A stretch of DNA of 64,000 nucleotides from Caldicellulosiruptor bescii DSM 6725 (GTDB lineage Bacteria; Bacillota; Thermoanaerobacteria; Caldicellulosiruptorales; Caldicellulosiruptoraceae): positions 2,641,001-2,705,000 of the forward strand of contig NC_012034.1 of assembly GCF_000022325.1 (NCBI RefSeq), given 5' to 3'. Both the position numbers and the translations under genes were made by a program. Under the pieces are notes generated by a model. The model was not told the DNA's origin. It saw nothing but the letters and a program-made list of their open reading frames with translations, and searched no databases. The first letter of the stretch is position 1. The number at the start of each line of letters is the position of its first letter. This document shows, one piece after another, positions 24,219-34,885 of this stretch.

Positions 24219-26492
24219 ATGATTTCGGTTGTTGGTTTTCCAAGAATAGGACAGAACAGAGAGCTAAAAAGATGGGTAGAAAGCTATCTTGACAAAAAGA
24301 TTTCAAAAGAAGAGCTCATCCAAAATTCAAAAGAACTGAAAAAAACTCACTGGCAAATTCAAAAAGAGTATGGTGTTGACCTGATACCATCAAATGATTT
24401 TTCGTTCTATGACACTTTTTTAGACCATGCAATGTTAGTAGGCTCAATACCCAAGGAATACAAGGCGGTTTTCTCAGATGATCTCGAGCTTTACTTCGCG
24501 CTGGCAAAGGGATATCAAGACCAAAACATTGATCTTAAAGCTTTGCCAATGAAAAAGTGGTTCTTTACAAACTACCATTATCTTGTGCCTGAAATCACTG
24601 AAAACACCAAATTTGAACTTTCATCAACAAAACCTTTTGATGAATTTGTCGAAGCACTTTCGATAGGAATCAAGACAAAACCAGTAATAATCGGTGCTCT
24701 TACTTTTCTGAAGCTTTCTAAAAAATCAAATGTGGATATATACGACAAATCTTTTTGGGAAAAGCTACTTGATGTATATATTCAAATACTAAGAAGGTTT
24801 GAAGAGTTGGGTTGCGAGTTTGTTCAGATAGATGAGCCAATACTTGTCACAGACTTAAGTACAAAAGACGTAGAGCTTTTTGAAAATTTTTACCGCAATC
24901 TTCTTTCTCACAAAGGAAAGCTAAAAGTACTTCTTCAGACTTATTTTGGAGACGTCAGAGACTGCTTTGAAAAGATAATTTCTCTTGACTTTGACGCAAT
25001 CGGACTTGACTTTATTGATGGAAAATTCAATTTAGAGCTCATTAAAAAATTTGGTTTCCCACGGGAAAAGCTCCTTTTTGCCGGAGTTGTAAATGGCAGA
25101 AATGTGTTTAAAAATAACTACAAAGATACACTTGAGCTTTTAAATACTCTCTCATCCTTTGTTGACAAGAAAAATATTGTAATTTCAACATCATGTTCTT
25201 TACTCTTTGTGCCATACTCTTTAAAATTTGAAATACAGCTTGACAGCAATAAAAAGAAATTTTTAGCGTTTGCTGAGGAGAAGCTAAAAGAGCTGTCTGA
25301 GCTAAAGCTTTTATTTTCTCAAGGAAACTTTACTGCAAACAGCATTTATCTTCAAAACGCTCAGCTTTTCGAAGAGCTGAATAAAAACAAACTATCAGAT
25401 GTCAGCACAGCTGTAAATAATCTTACAGACGATGACTTTGAAAGAAAACCGTGTTTTGAAGAGAGAATCAAGCTTCAAAAAGAGGTTTTGAAGCTCCCAC
25501 AGCTTCCGACAACAACAATTGGATCTTTCCCGCAAACCACAGATGTAAGATCAGCGCGAAGCAAACTCAAAAAAGGTGAGATAACATTTGAAGAATATGA
25601 AAGCTTTATAAAATCCAAAATTGAAAGAGTAATAAAGCTTCAGGAAGAAATCGGGCTTGATGTGCTCGTCCATGGCGAATATGAGAGAAATGACATGGTA
25701 GAGTTTTTTGGTGAAAATTTAGAAGGATTTTTAATTACTCAAAACGGCTGGGTTCAGTCATACGGTACAAGATGTGTAAAACCGCCAATTATATTCTCAG
25801 ACATAAAGAGAAAAAGACCAATTACAGTTGAGTATATAAAATATGCACAGAGCCTAACAAAAAAACCTGTTAAGGGAATTTTGACAGGGCCTGTGACAAT
25901 CCTCAACTGGTCGTTTGTGCGTGAAGACATACCATTAAAAAATGTTGCTTTTCAGCTTGCTCTTGCAATAAAAGAAGAGGTTCTCGAACTTGAAAAAGAA
26001 GGTGTAAAGATTATCCAGATTGACGAGGCAGCTCTGATTGAAAAGCTTCCGCTCAGGCGCTGCCAGCACAGTGAGTATCTGTCTTGGGCAATAAAGGCAT
26101 TTAGGCTCTCCTGTTCAAAGGTAAAACCAGAAACACAAATCCACACTCATATGTGTTACAGCAACTTTGATGAACTTTTAGACGAAATTGCAAAGATGGA
26201 TGTCGATGTTATAACTTTTGAAGCTGCAAAATCTGATTTTACTTTGCTTGATAGCATCAACAAAAGCCAATTGAAAGCTGAAGTTGGTCCAGGAGTTTTT
26301 GACGTTCACTCACCAAGGATTGTCTCAAAAGAAGAGATGAAAAAGCTTATTTTAAAGATGATAGAAAAGGTTGGCAAAGACAGACTTTGGATAAACCCTG
26401 ACTGCGGTCTTAAGACCAGAAAGGAAGAAGAAATTTTGCCAACATTACAAAATATGGTTCTGGCAGCGTGGGAAGTTAGGAACAACTTGTAA
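24219..26492 (+). CDS. metE: Cobalamin-independent methionine synthase
   Basis: A 757-aa enzyme that transfers a methyl group from 5-methyltetrahydrofolate (polyglutamate) to homocysteine. The N-terminal barrel starts VVGFPRIGQNRELK and the C-terminal barrel LPTTTIGSFPQTTDVR. Zinc ligands are visible in HTHMCYSNF, TFEAAKS and NPDCGLKTR. The ATG at 24219 follows GGGAGGT; an upstream ATG at 24198 is poorly placed. Confidence 0.95.
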   Translation: MISVVGFPRIGQNRELKRWVESYLDKKISKEELIQNSKELKKTHWQIQKEYGVDLIPSNDFSFYDTFLDHAMLVGSIPKEYKAVFSDDLELYFALAKGYQDQNIDLKALPMKKWFFTNYHYLVPEITENTKFELSSTKPFDEFVEALSIGIKTKPVIIGALTFLKLSKKSNVDIYDKSFWEKLLDVYIQILRRFEELGCEFVQIDEPILVTDLSTKDVELFENFYRNLLSHKGKLKVLLQTYFGDVRDCFEKIISLDFDAIGLDFIDGKFNLELIKKFGFPREKLLFAGVVNGRNVFKNNYKDTLELLNTLSSFVDKKNIVISTSCSLLFVPYSLKFEIQLDSNKKKFLAFAEEKLKELSELKLLFSQGNFTANSIYLQNAQLFEELNKNKLSDVSTAVNNLTDDDFERKPCFEERIKLQKEVLKLPQLPTTTIGSFPQTTDVRSARSKLKKGEITFEEYESFIKSKIERVIKLQEEIGLDVLVHGEYERNDMVEFFGENLEGFLITQNGWVQSYGTRCVKPPIIFSDIKRKRPITVEYIKYAQSLTKKPVKGILTGPVTILNWSFVREDIPLKNVAFQLALAIKEEVLELEKEGVKIIQIDEAALIEKLPLRRCQHSEYLSWAIKAFRLSCSKVKPETQIHTHMCYSNFDELLDEIAKMDVDVITFEAAKSDFTLLDSINKSQLKAEVGPGVFDVHSPRIVSKEEMKKLILKMIEKVGKDRLWINPDCGLKTRKEEEILPTLQNMVLAAWEVRNNL

Positions 26493-26521
26493 CAAATCTT
26501 CCTCCTCACATAAAACAAAAG

Positions 26522-26559
26522 AAGGCTGGGAAAATGTTTTTTGCAAAAATCCCAGCCTT
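26522..26559. terminator. Bidirectional terminator between metE and the response regulator
   Basis: Stem AAGGCTGGG/CCCAGCCTT between convergent genes. T-runs follow on the plus side (TTTTTTATAC) and A/T-rich sequence on the other. Confidence 0.8.
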
Positions 26560-26561
26560 TT

Positions 26562-28070
26562 TTATACTTTTCTGTACTTTTTTCTAAACTGATTAGGCGT
26601 CATATTGCAAAATTTTGTAAAGCACTGGATAAAATAGTCTGTGTCGTTGTACCCAACTGCCTGTGAAATTTCGTATATCTTCATATTTGTTGACATCAAA
26701 AGCCTTTTTGCCTCTTCAACGCGTATCTTTTGCAAATAAGAGTTGAAATACATCCCATAATGCTTTTTGAAAAGCTGACCCAAGTATACAGGATTTAGAT
26801 AAAACTTTTGCGCAACAGATTTCAGCGTTAGGTTCTTGTTATAGTTTTCTTTTATATACTTTTCAAGCTCACTCATGATACCGTTAGATAGGCTTGTTTT
26901 CCACTGTCTGAACTTGTTAAGTATCCCTTCGCAAAACTTAAGCATATTTTTTTCTATATCCTCAACGTTTGAAAATTCCAGCCTCAAGCTTGAAAACCAC
27001 TCTATCTCATCTTCTAAATTGAGTCCTATCCTGCTAAAATAAGAACTTATAGATACCACTACAAAGCTCAAATATGTTTTCAAAAAGTCAAGCTGATATC
27101 TTCCTTTTTTACTATCCTCCAACATTTCTTTAATTATCTTTTGTAGGTTCTGGCTATTCTCTTCTTCGATAGCCAAAATGAGATTTTTGTCATATTCTTT
27201 CGAGTACAAAAGCTCTTTTGAACTGGGCAGACTAGTACTATAAAATGTAATTCCTGTTTGATTATAAAAAAGTGCAAAGTTTAAAGAGTATGCTGCATCG
27301 TATATAGCATCAAAAAATTGAGCCCATTTTGTAATCCTTCTTGAAAAAGCAAATACAATCTCTGTCGCAAAGTCCACCATCTCTTTTATGCTCTGATACG
27401 CCTTTTTTATATATTCTTCAGATGTTGTAACTACATAATACTTGCCATCAATTTCTGAAAATTCATACATAAGTCTCTCTTTTTTTAGTTGTTCAAAACA
27501 ACCCTTTATCCTTGACAATATATTTTCTATTCCCTCATCAAAATAAAGACTAAGCCAGCTCGACATTTCTTTAAAATAGACTATTCCAACATAAACTCCA
27601 TTTTCTATTTTGATATTGTTACTTTCTATCTTTTCTTTAAAGCTTCTCTCAAGTGCAAGTAGACTCTCGCCTTCCTTAATTAACTCCCTTTTTTTAAGTT
27701 TTGACTTTATTTTAAGAAGCGTATCAACAAGCTCTTCTTCTTCAATAGGCTTTAATATGTAATTTACAACTCCATGCTGGATAGCTTTTTTTGCATACTC
27801 AAAATCTGCATACCCGCTGATGATTATTATCTCAGGAGGGTTTCTTATTTCCCTTTTAACCTTTTCAATAAGGTCAAGTCCACTTAATAGCGGAACCTTG
27901 ATATCGCTGATGAGCACGTCAACCTGCATTTTTTTCAAAAACTCAAATGCCGAAAGACCATCTTCTGCCTCGCCCACTATCTCAAACCCAAGTTCTTTCC
28001 AGTCAATTAGGTTTTTTAGTCCTTCTCTCATAAATACCTCATCTTCAACTATCAACACTTTGTACAGCAT
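26562..28070 (-). CDS. YesN-like response regulator with AraC DNA-binding domain
   Basis: A ~502-aa regulator. The receiver domain (about 1-120) has the phosphoacceptor Asp in VLISDIKVPLL and Lys in NYILKPIEEEE. The long middle part is poorly conserved. The C-terminal AraC domain has two HTH units (TLKSVAQKFYLNPVYLGQLF and KIYEISQAVGYNDTDYFIQCF). It overlaps the sensor kinase gene, so the two form one system, most likely controlling the ABC transporter genes just upstream. Confidence 0.9.
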   Translation of the reverse strand: MLYKVLIVEDEVFMREGLKNLIDWKELGFEIVGEAEDGLSAFEFLKKMQVDVLISDIKVPLLSGLDLIEKVKREIRNPPEIIIISGYADFEYAKKAIQHGVVNYILKPIEEEELVDTLLKIKSKLKKRELIKEGESLLALERSFKEKIESNNIKIENGVYVGIVYFKEMSSWLSLYFDEGIENILSRIKGCFEQLKKERLMYEFSEIDGKYYVVTTSEEYIKKAYQSIKEMVDFATEIVFAFSRRITKWAQFFDAIYDAAYSLNFALFYNQTGITFYSTSLPSSKELLYSKEYDKNLILAIEEENSQNLQKIIKEMLEDSKKGRYQLDFLKTYLSFVVVSISSYFSRIGLNLEDEIEWFSSLRLEFSNVEDIEKNMLKFCEGILNKFRQWKTSLSNGIMSELEKYIKENYNKNLTLKSVAQKFYLNPVYLGQLFKKHYGMYFNSYLQKIRVEEAKRLLMSTNMKIYEISQAVGYNDTDYFIQCFTKFCNMTPNQFRKKYRKV

Positions 28071-29847
28071 ATTCAAAGTCCCTCTTGTTAGGAATTTTTA
28101 TCACAACTTTTAATCCCCCAAGCTGGCTTCTTAATATCTCAAAGCTGAAATCTTTGTTATAAAAAAGTTCAAGTCTTCTAAAAACATTTTTAAGTCCCAC
28201 ACTACTTACCTTGTCAGATGAAAGTCCTTTTACAGAACGCAAGAGTTCTGTTATTTTATCATCTTCTAAGCCTTTGCCATTGTCCTCAACATGTATTGCT
28301 ATCATATCACCTTCTTTTAAAACCTTGACCACAATCCTGCCTTCACCTTTGCTGTTTTCTATCCCATGAACACATGCGTTCTCAACAAGAGGTTGTATTG
28401 TCATCTTCGGTATCTTTGTTGACTTTACATCCTCGTCAACCTCAATCTCAAATTTTAGCTTTTCACCGAACCTGTACTTTTGTATCTCAAGATAGTCATA
28501 AATAGCCGAAATTTCCTCTTCAATGGTTATAAGGTCGTTTTCCCATCTTATACTTCGCTTTAAGAGCTTTGCAAGAAGTTTTATGGCATTGGCTGTTTCA
28601 AATTCTTTTTTGAGCATGCTTCTCATACGGATTGTTTCTAATGTGTTAAAAAGAAAGTGGGGATTTATCTGGCTTTGTAGCGCATTTATCTCTGCCTGTT
28701 TTTTCTCCAGTGCCAGTTCTTTTTGTCTAAGCTCATATTTTATTTCCTTCTCGAGAAGCTCTTTTATTTTTCGTGCCATGATATTGAACTCTTCTATAAC
28801 CTGGCCTATCTCATCTTTGCCAGCTTCAATATTGATACTTTCAAACTGCTGTTTTCTTGCCTTTTTTATGTGTCTTGCTAAAACCGAAAGTCTACTTACC
28901 ACCGAATTTACTATTAAAAAAAGTGCAAAAAACGCAAGCGTAAAACATAAAACCACAATTGCAAGATAATTTCTCTGATGTTCAAAAAGCCTCTTTGATA
29001 TTCCACTATTGTTAGTTGTCACAATGTATCTCCAGTTTTCAAAGTAAGGAAGCTCTATTGATAAAAGCTTTTCAAACACAATTGTTTGATTTTTCTCTTC
29101 TTTCAAAAGTTCGCCGAGTCTTCCAACCTGATTGTAATACAAAAGGTCACTAAAATATACAGTCCCCTTTTTATCTGCTATAAATATGTGCCCATCTTTA
29201 AACGTGCTTAAAATACTGTTAAGATAAACTCTGTTCAGGTCAATTCTTAAAAACTTTTTAATTGTGCTCTGCTGGTATTTAGGAACATATTGCTCATAAA
29301 AGTTAAGATTTAGCACAATAGAAACATACGGCTTTTCATTCTCAAGACCACTTAGCACATAGAGGTTTTTACCCTCTTTTTCTCCTTTTTGCAAAAACTT
29401 TTTATATTCATCTGTCAAAAAGGCAAGCCCATCTGCATTCAGTATAGTAGGATTGTCACAGTATATTGTTATTTGCGAAATCTGTGGATAGAGTATTCTT
29501 GCGTTTTGAAGTATAGGTTTTATGTTCTTTTCGTACGCATCATAAAATTCTTCAACAGAGAAGTACCGGGTATTTACAGTCTCAATTACTCTCGGGTCCG
29601 AATATATGGTATACGCAAGATTGATTGCAAGCTCAATTGCTTTTTTAAAATTTGAAATTGTTATGCTTGAAGCATTTTCAAGCTGGCTGTGGAGCTTATC
29701 GTTAATATAAAAATCAATTTGCGAGATAAACTGGCTGCTCAAAAACAAAAGAGGTATAAAAACAAATATAAAAAATATGGAAAATATCTTTTTAAACAAC
29801 GGAATATCGTTTACAATCTTGATACTTCGGCGCATGAATCTTTTCAT
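28045..29847 (-). CDS. YesM-like sensor histidine kinase
   Basis: A 600-aa kinase. Membrane helices at about 19-40 and 295-317 flank a ~250-residue extracellular sensor (Cache-like by size). A HAMP region (about 318-370), the His phosphorylation site in QINPHFLFNTLE (His about 397) and an ATPase domain (NGKGLEDD; SSVGLKNVFRRL) follow. This family senses sugars, often with the ABC binding protein. It is transcribed with the response regulator, overlapping by 26 bases. Confidence 0.9.
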   Translation of the reverse strand: MKRFMRRSIKIVNDIPLFKKIFSIFFIFVFIPLLFLSSQFISQIDFYINDKLHSQLENASSITISNFKKAIELAINLAYTIYSDPRVIETVNTRYFSVEEFYDAYEKNIKPILQNARILYPQISQITIYCDNPTILNADGLAFLTDEYKKFLQKGEKEGKNLYVLSGLENEKPYVSIVLNLNFYEQYVPKYQQSTIKKFLRIDLNRVYLNSILSTFKDGHIFIADKKGTVYFSDLLYYNQVGRLGELLKEEKNQTIVFEKLLSIELPYFENWRYIVTTNNSGISKRLFEHQRNYLAIVVLCFTLAFFALFLIVNSVVSRLSVLARHIKKARKQQFESINIEAGKDEIGQVIEEFNIMARKIKELLEKEIKYELRQKELALEKKQAEINALQSQINPHFLFNTLETIRMRSMLKKEFETANAIKLLAKLLKRSIRWENDLITIEEEISAIYDYLEIQKYRFGEKLKFEIEVDEDVKSTKIPKMTIQPLVENACVHGIENSKGEGRIVVKVLKEGDMIAIHVEDNGKGLEDDKITELLRSVKGLSSDKVSSVGLKNVFRRLELFYNKDFSFEILRSQLGGLKVVIKIPNKRDFEYAVQSVDS

Positions 29848-29895
29848 CTTTTTTAAACTAAGAAGAATATTGATTTAATTATAACATATTCTTCT

Positions 29896-30798
29896 TTACT
29901 CTTTTATACTACCAATTGTAAGACCATGTATAAAGTATCTTTGTAGGAACGGATATACAAAAAGTATGGGCAGTGTTGCAACTATTGTCATAGTTGCACG
30001 GATAGCAGTTGGTGTTACAGTCCTGCCAGAAGATGTAAGTGATGCTGAAAAGTCGGGGTTTGTTGAAGCAGACTGAACAGACTGTAAAATCTTTTGAAGC
30101 TCAAACTGCAAAGTAGACAATTCTGGCTTTCCAGAGTTGTATAGAAATGTATCAAACCATGAATTCCACTGACCAACCGCAACCCAAAGTGTAACAGTTG
30201 CCAAAACAGGAAGGCAAAGCGGTATTATTATCTGGAACAGTATCCTGTATTCGCTTGCACCGTCAATCTTAGCTGACTCAATAAGACTTTGAGGAAGCCC
30301 GTCTATATAGCTTCTTATCACAATTATATTGAACGCGCTTACCATACCAGGCAAAATGTACACCCAAAACGTTCCAACAAGATGAAGATTTTTCATAAGA
30401 AGGTATGTGGGTATAAGACCGCCGCTAAAATACATTGTAAACACTATAACTCTGGAGATAAACTTTCTGAATATATAGTCCTTTCGGCTAATTCCATACG
30501 CAACCATCAAACATGAAAGAACATTTGTGAGGCTTCCTATAACAGCTCTCAAAACTGATATGAGCGTTGCATGGTATATGTCAGGATTGCTGAGGATGAC
30601 TCTATAGTTGTTGAGTGTAAATTTTCTTGGCCACAGATATATTCCACCTCTTATGGAATCAAGCGCATCGTTAAGTGAAATAGCAAGTATATTCCAAAAA
30701 GGATATAAAGTAGCTATCATCACGATTATCATAACTGTGTATACCACAATGTCAATGACCAAATCCTCTGTTGTCCTGTACTTTGCTGACGTTTGCAC
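29896..30798 (-). CDS. Carbohydrate ABC transporter permease (YtcP/LplC type)
   Basis: A 300-aa membrane protein with about six helices and the EAA loop (ESAKIDGASEYRILFQIIIPL), the contact for the ATPase. It forms a heterodimer with the permease encoded just before it. The ATPase is not in the cluster; such systems commonly share an MsmK-type ATPase. Confidence 0.9.
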   Translation of the reverse strand: MQTSAKYRTTEDLVIDIVVYTVMIIVMIATLYPFWNILAISLNDALDSIRGGIYLWPRKFTLNNYRVILSNPDIYHATLISVLRAVIGSLTNVLSCLMVAYGISRKDYIFRKFISRVIVFTMYFSGGLIPTYLLMKNLHLVGTFWVYILPGMVSAFNIIVIRSYIDGLPQSLIESAKIDGASEYRILFQIIIPLCLPVLATVTLWVAVGQWNSWFDTFLYNSGKPELSTLQFELQKILQSVQSASTNPDFSASLTSSGRTVTPTAIRATMTIVATLPILFVYPFLQRYFIHGLTIGSIKE

Positions 30799-30826
30799 TT
30801 TCTAAAACACCTCTCAGTAAAGTTTT

Positions 30827-31753
30827 TTAAAATACCCTTTCGCCTTCACCAATCTTAGATGCTATTCTGTTTGCAGTTGTAACAAGAATAAGGCTTACAA
30901 CAGAGTTGAAAATACCAGCTGCTGTTGCATATGACCATCTTCCACTGCCAATACCATACCTCAAAATGTATGTCTCAAGGATATCTGAATAGTCCAAGGT
31001 TGATGGTCTTTGCAAAAGGTACATCTGTTCAAACCCAGCGTTCAAAATCCATCCAACGTTCATGATAAGAAGAATCTTGACTGTGGGTAGAATACCTGGC
31101 AAGGTTATATACCATATTCTCTTTAGCCTGCCTGCACCGTCTATGCTTGCAGCTTCATAAAGCTGCGGGTCAATGTTAGTCATTGCAGCCAAGTATATAA
31201 TTGCATTCCAACCCATCTCTTTCCAGACCTCAGTAATTGGTGCTATTAACCAGAAATATTTAGGTTCGCCCAAAAAGTTAATTGGTTCTTTTAGAATATG
31301 GAATTTGACAAGAAGTTCGTTTATTATCCCATAGTCAGGTGAAAGCACTGTGTATACAATATTTGCTGCTACAACCCATGAAACAAAGTGTGGAAGGTAG
31401 GAGATTGTCTGCACTGTCCTTTTAAACAGCATGTTTTTAATCTCATTCAAAAGTATTGCAAATGTAATGGATGACAAAAAATTGAATATTAGTTTCAAAA
31501 AACTTATGACCAAGGTATTTCTAAGCGCCTGGAAAAAATAAACGTCTGAAAACAGGTCCACAAAGTTTTTAAATCCAACCCACTCTGAATTTTGAAAACC
31601 AAGATACGGTTTGTAGTCTTTGAATGCCAAAAGCCAGCCCCACAGTGGAAAGTAGTTAAAAATTAGCACCATAATTAAAAAAGGAAATGTAAGAACAATT
31701 AGCTGGCGCTGGTTGTAGATTGTTGAAAAGATTCCTTTCTTAGATGACTGCAT
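30827..31753 (-). CDS. Carbohydrate ABC transporter permease (LplB type)
   Basis: A 308-aa membrane protein with about six helices and an EAA loop (YEAASIDGAGRLKRIWYITL). It lies between the binding-protein and second permease genes. A stem-loop upstream (31800-31835) probably reduces its expression relative to the binding protein. Confidence 0.9.
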   Translation of the reverse strand: MQSSKKGIFSTIYNQRQLIVLTFPFLIMVLIFNYFPLWGWLLAFKDYKPYLGFQNSEWVGFKNFVDLFSDVYFFQALRNTLVISFLKLIFNFLSSITFAILLNEIKNMLFKRTVQTISYLPHFVSWVVAANIVYTVLSPDYGIINELLVKFHILKEPINFLGEPKYFWLIAPITEVWKEMGWNAIIYLAAMTNIDPQLYEAASIDGAGRLKRIWYITLPGILPTVKILLIMNVGWILNAGFEQMYLLQRPSTLDYSDILETYILRYGIGSGRWSYATAAGIFNSVVSLILVTTANRIASKIGEGERVF

Positions 31754-31799
31754 TTTTCTTTTCCTCCTTAAAAGCTTGTAGCGTCAATTAAACTAAATA

Positions 31800-31835
31800 C
31801 TCACGGAACACCTGTAGAATTAGGTGTTCCGTGAG
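31800..31835 (-). terminator. Intercistronic stem-loop after the binding-protein gene
   Basis: A perfect 14-bp stem (CTCACGGAACACCT/AGGTGTTCCGTGAG) with an 8-base loop. The T-run on the minus strand is weak (TATTTAGTTT), so partial termination or mRNA 3'-end protection is likely. That would keep binding-protein mRNA above permease mRNA. Confidence 0.75.
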
Positions 31836-31877
31836 CTTTAAAATTTCAAGATTAAATTTACTGTTATAAACAACTAA

Positions 31878-33524
31878 TTAGTTCCACTCTTTGAGTCTTC
31901 TCTGGATCTCTTTTTGTCTAAAGTCAATTACCTTCTTGATAGGAATGTTCTTCATCTTGCTAAGGTATTCATTCCAAATCTTATCGTAATCACCCGGTTT
32001 TGCCATTATAGCTTTTGTGATGTACCTTCTCTGCAAGTCATCAGCCTGGTTCTGGATTGCCTGCAGGTCGTCTGGGAGCTTGATATCCCAGCCATATCCG
32101 TACGGTGAGTTCCATGTTGGTGAGAACAAGTCTTTGAACGACTTAATCTTATAAGCTTTCAAAACTTCCTTTTCATATGGTTTGTACCTCTGCTCTAATG
32201 CCTGGTCTGAATAGTCCCAAGAAATCTTTCCGCTCTTGTCTGAATATGTCCAGTCAAACGGTGGTCTTGGGAATGCAAACCAGATATTTCCGCCAATGCC
32301 CTGTTTCTTTCTGTAATCTGGGTTCATGTAGTTTTGAATCTGTTTTGCATCCTTGTACATTTTACCATTCTTTACATAGTAATCCTGGCCTTGGATACCC
32401 CAGTTGATGAGTTTCAAGATATCCTCGCCAGCCATTCTGTCCAAGAACTTGAAGGCTGCAACCGGGTCCTTGCACTTTTTTGTAATTGATATTCCGGCAC
32501 CTGTTCCCATTGTAACCACGTTGTATCTATCTCTCTTTACGCCTTTCTTGAGCACTGGCATTGCAATTGGAATTCTGTCATAAAGTCCTTGTTTTTCAAG
32601 AGAGTCTATTGCAGACTGTATCTGCCATCTTTCATCATAAAAACCAACAACCCTACCTGACGAAATCTTTGCTAAGTACTGATCATAGTTTTGTGAGAAC
32701 ATCTCTTTGTCAAGAAGACCTTCGTTCCACATCTGGTTGAGTATTTTGTAATATGTCTTTGCATATGGCATTGTATAGCTGTCTTTTACAACTCCAGTCT
32801 TTTCGTCGATCAGCCAGCCACCATCGTTCGGATAGCCTTCAAGCCTCAGCGGCTGTTGCATCAGTACATAAATTCTCCAGCTATCAGTCAGCGCTGTAAA
32901 ACCTATCGTTGGCTTTCCATTGTATGTTGGATGTTTCTTGACAGTATCTTTTACAATCTTAAAATATGTGTCAATATCTCTTACAACTGGCCATTTGTTT
33001 TCTTTCAGAACGTATATAGGCAGCCAAAAACCAGCAAACGAATAGAGCGGGTCAGACTCTTCTCTGAAAGGTGTGAGATAGTAAATGTGCCCATCCTTTG
33101 GATATTTGAGTTTTTTAAGCGCTTTTGTATCATACCACTTTTTGATGTTCTTGCCGTACTTAGCAATGTAATTATCCAGTGGAACTAAAGCTCCTGCTTC
33201 AATAAACTTGTTTACAACATTGTGTGCATTGATTAAGTCTGGCAAGTCGCCACTTGCAAGCATGATACCTGCCTTTGTTTCCTCGTCACTGCCAACAATA
33301 AATTCAAATTGAAGCCTTACACCTGTTATTTGTTCAACCTTTTTACCAATTGGTGTCTTCCACACATCAACCGGCTCTGCATTAGAATCACCCCAATAAA
33401 TCTTAAAAACTATTGGGTTTTTAGATGCTGCTACTGCCTTTGTTGGAGTACTTAAAAACCCTGGAACAATGATGGTTATCAAAAAGGCAATAGCAACCAA
33501 TAAAGCAACTCTTCTTTTAAACAT
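31878..33524 (-). CDS. Extracellular oligosaccharide-binding protein of the ABC transporter
   Basis: A 548-aa solute-binding protein of the large LplA-like type. An N-terminal signal peptide (about 1-34) ends with no lipobox Cys, so the anchor is the uncleaved helix or unknown. Aromatic-rich segments (WFAFPRPPFDWTYSD, SPTWNSPYGYGW) suit sugar binding. The start at 33524 follows GGAGGATTGATT. Substrate is inferred as manno- or gluco-oligosaccharides from the neighbouring GH130 and epimerase genes. Confidence 0.87.
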   Translation of the reverse strand: MFKRRVALLVAIAFLITIIVPGFLSTPTKAVAASKNPIVFKIYWGDSNAEPVDVWKTPIGKKVEQITGVRLQFEFIVGSDEETKAGIMLASGDLPDLINAHNVVNKFIEAGALVPLDNYIAKYGKNIKKWYDTKALKKLKYPKDGHIYYLTPFREESDPLYSFAGFWLPIYVLKENKWPVVRDIDTYFKIVKDTVKKHPTYNGKPTIGFTALTDSWRIYVLMQQPLRLEGYPNDGGWLIDEKTGVVKDSYTMPYAKTYYKILNQMWNEGLLDKEMFSQNYDQYLAKISSGRVVGFYDERWQIQSAIDSLEKQGLYDRIPIAMPVLKKGVKRDRYNVVTMGTGAGISITKKCKDPVAAFKFLDRMAGEDILKLINWGIQGQDYYVKNGKMYKDAKQIQNYMNPDYRKKQGIGGNIWFAFPRPPFDWTYSDKSGKISWDYSDQALEQRYKPYEKEVLKAYKIKSFKDLFSPTWNSPYGYGWDIKLPDDLQAIQNQADDLQRRYITKAIMAKPGDYDKIWNEYLSKMKNIPIKKVIDFRQKEIQRRLKEWN

Positions 33525-33587
33525 AATCAATCCTCCTTTCTAGAATGTAATTTTTGCATAGAAAAACTGCAAAACAACTACATATTC

Positions 33588-33617
33588 ATTATAAATTTTG
33601 TGGTGCATATTTAACAA
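33588..33617 (-). promoter_or_regulatory. Probable promoter of the ABC transporter genes
   Basis: On the minus strand, TTGTTA (33612-33617) and TATAAT (33588-33593) are 18 bases apart, ~60 bases before the binding-protein start. Confidence 0.5.
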
Positions 33618-33710
33618 CCCGAGAGATTTAATATTTTATACTGTAGATTTTAGATTTTACTTTACCAGTAAATAAACCAATTTCAAGTTTGGAAAACATC
33701 ACAAAATCAA

Positions 33711-33744
33711 AAAGGCCAGCAGCCTTGTTCTGCTGCCGGCCTTT
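33711..33744 (-). terminator. Terminator after the GH130 gene
   Basis: Stem AAAGGCC-AGCAGCC with GCTGCC-GGCCTTT, followed by T-rich sequence on both strands. It separates GH130 from the transporter promoter. Confidence 0.8.
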
Positions 33745-33772
33745 TTTTGTATGTTTTTATCATCAATATTTT

Positions 33773-34759
33773 TTATTCCTGGCTCTCTCTTTTGAGAAGT
33801 TCAATTATATCCTGAACATAAGCAAATGCAAGGTTTACAACAGTATCAGCACCGCCATAATATATTGCAAGCCTTCCTGTGCTAGCGTCGCAAAGTGTTG
33901 CGCATGGAAACACTACGTTTGGAACATCGCCAACACATTCATAATACTCTTGTGGTGAAAGAAGATAAGATTTTGATCTTGCTTTCACAATCCATGGTTT
34001 TTCCAAATCTAAAAGCGCTGCACCAAAGCTGTATACATAACCATTGCATGAAAGAAGTACACCGTGATAAATTAGCAGCCATCCTTCGCTTGTTTCAATT
34101 GGTGTAGGCCCTGCCCCTATTTTGAGCGACTGCCATGGAGTATAGCCTGCTGACATTACATGTCTGTGGCAACCCCAGTGAATCATATCAGGGCTTTCGC
34201 TGTAGAATATATCACCAAATGGTGTGTGCCCCGTATCTGATGGGCGGGATAACATAGCGTATTTGCCGTTTATTTTCCTCGGGAAAAGTACACCGTTTCT
34301 GTTGTAAGGCAAAAACGCATTTTCAATCTGATAAAATTTTTCAAAGTCGAATGTATAGCCAACACCAATTGTCGGACCATGATAGCCATTGCACCATGTG
34401 ATATAGTATCTATCTTCTATGAAAGTTACTCTTGGGTCGTATTTATACTCACTTACAAGCGGGTCTCTTGTCTGCTGGATAAAGTTGATTGGTTCATCGT
34501 CAATCTCCCAGTTGTAACCATCCTTGCTAAACCCACGTCTGATGTTCATTCTTCTTGCCCTATCATCTACTCTAAAAACTCCTGCAAAACCATCTTTGAA
34601 TGGAACAACTGCGCTGTTGAAGATGCTGTTTGCATCTTTTGCCTGATTTCTCTTGATAATTGGGTTGTGTTTAGACCTCCATACAATGTCTTTGCAGTCT
34701 TTTGGCCTCTCTTCCCATGGCATGTTTGGAAGTGATTGCCCTATTATTTTGATATCCAT
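33773..34759 (-). CDS. GH130 family beta-mannoside phosphorylase
   Basis: A 328-aa five-bladed beta-propeller enzyme. Family features: NAVVPF-like [20 protein letters not shown] near the N-terminus, the catalytic Asp region [20 protein letters not shown] and HMPWQ-like [18 protein letters not shown]130 enzymes split beta-1,4-mannosides with phosphate to give mannose 1-phosphate. The short length favours the mannooligosaccharide phosphorylase type over mannosylglucose phosphorylase, but the sequence alone does not settle this. There is no signal peptide, so it acts in the cytoplasm after uptake. Confidence 0.87.
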   Translation of the reverse strand: MDIKIIGQSLPNMPWEERPKDCKDIVWRSKHNPIIKRNQAKDANSIFNSAVVPFKDGFAGVFRVDDRARRMNIRRGFSKDGYNWEIDDEPINFIQQTRDPLVSEYKYDPRVTFIEDRYYITWCNGYHGPTIGVGYTFDFEKFYQIENAFLPYNRNGVLFPRKINGKYAMLSRPSDTGHTPFGDIFYSESPDMIHWGCHRHVMSAGYTPWQSLKIGAGPTPIETSEGWLLIYHGVLLSCNGYVYSFGAALLDLEKPWIVKARSKSYLLSPQEYYECVGDVPNVVFPCATLCDASTGRLAIYYGGADTVVNLAFAYVQDIIELLKRESQE

Positions 34760-34885
34760 TAGCTCTTTCCTCCTCCATATTTTTTGATTTATGTGAATTT
34801 AAAATGTTATCCGACCATGTTAACAAAGTGTTATTTCAAAGCCTTAACTGACTCTCTTACGATAATTTTGCCTTTTATGAGCATC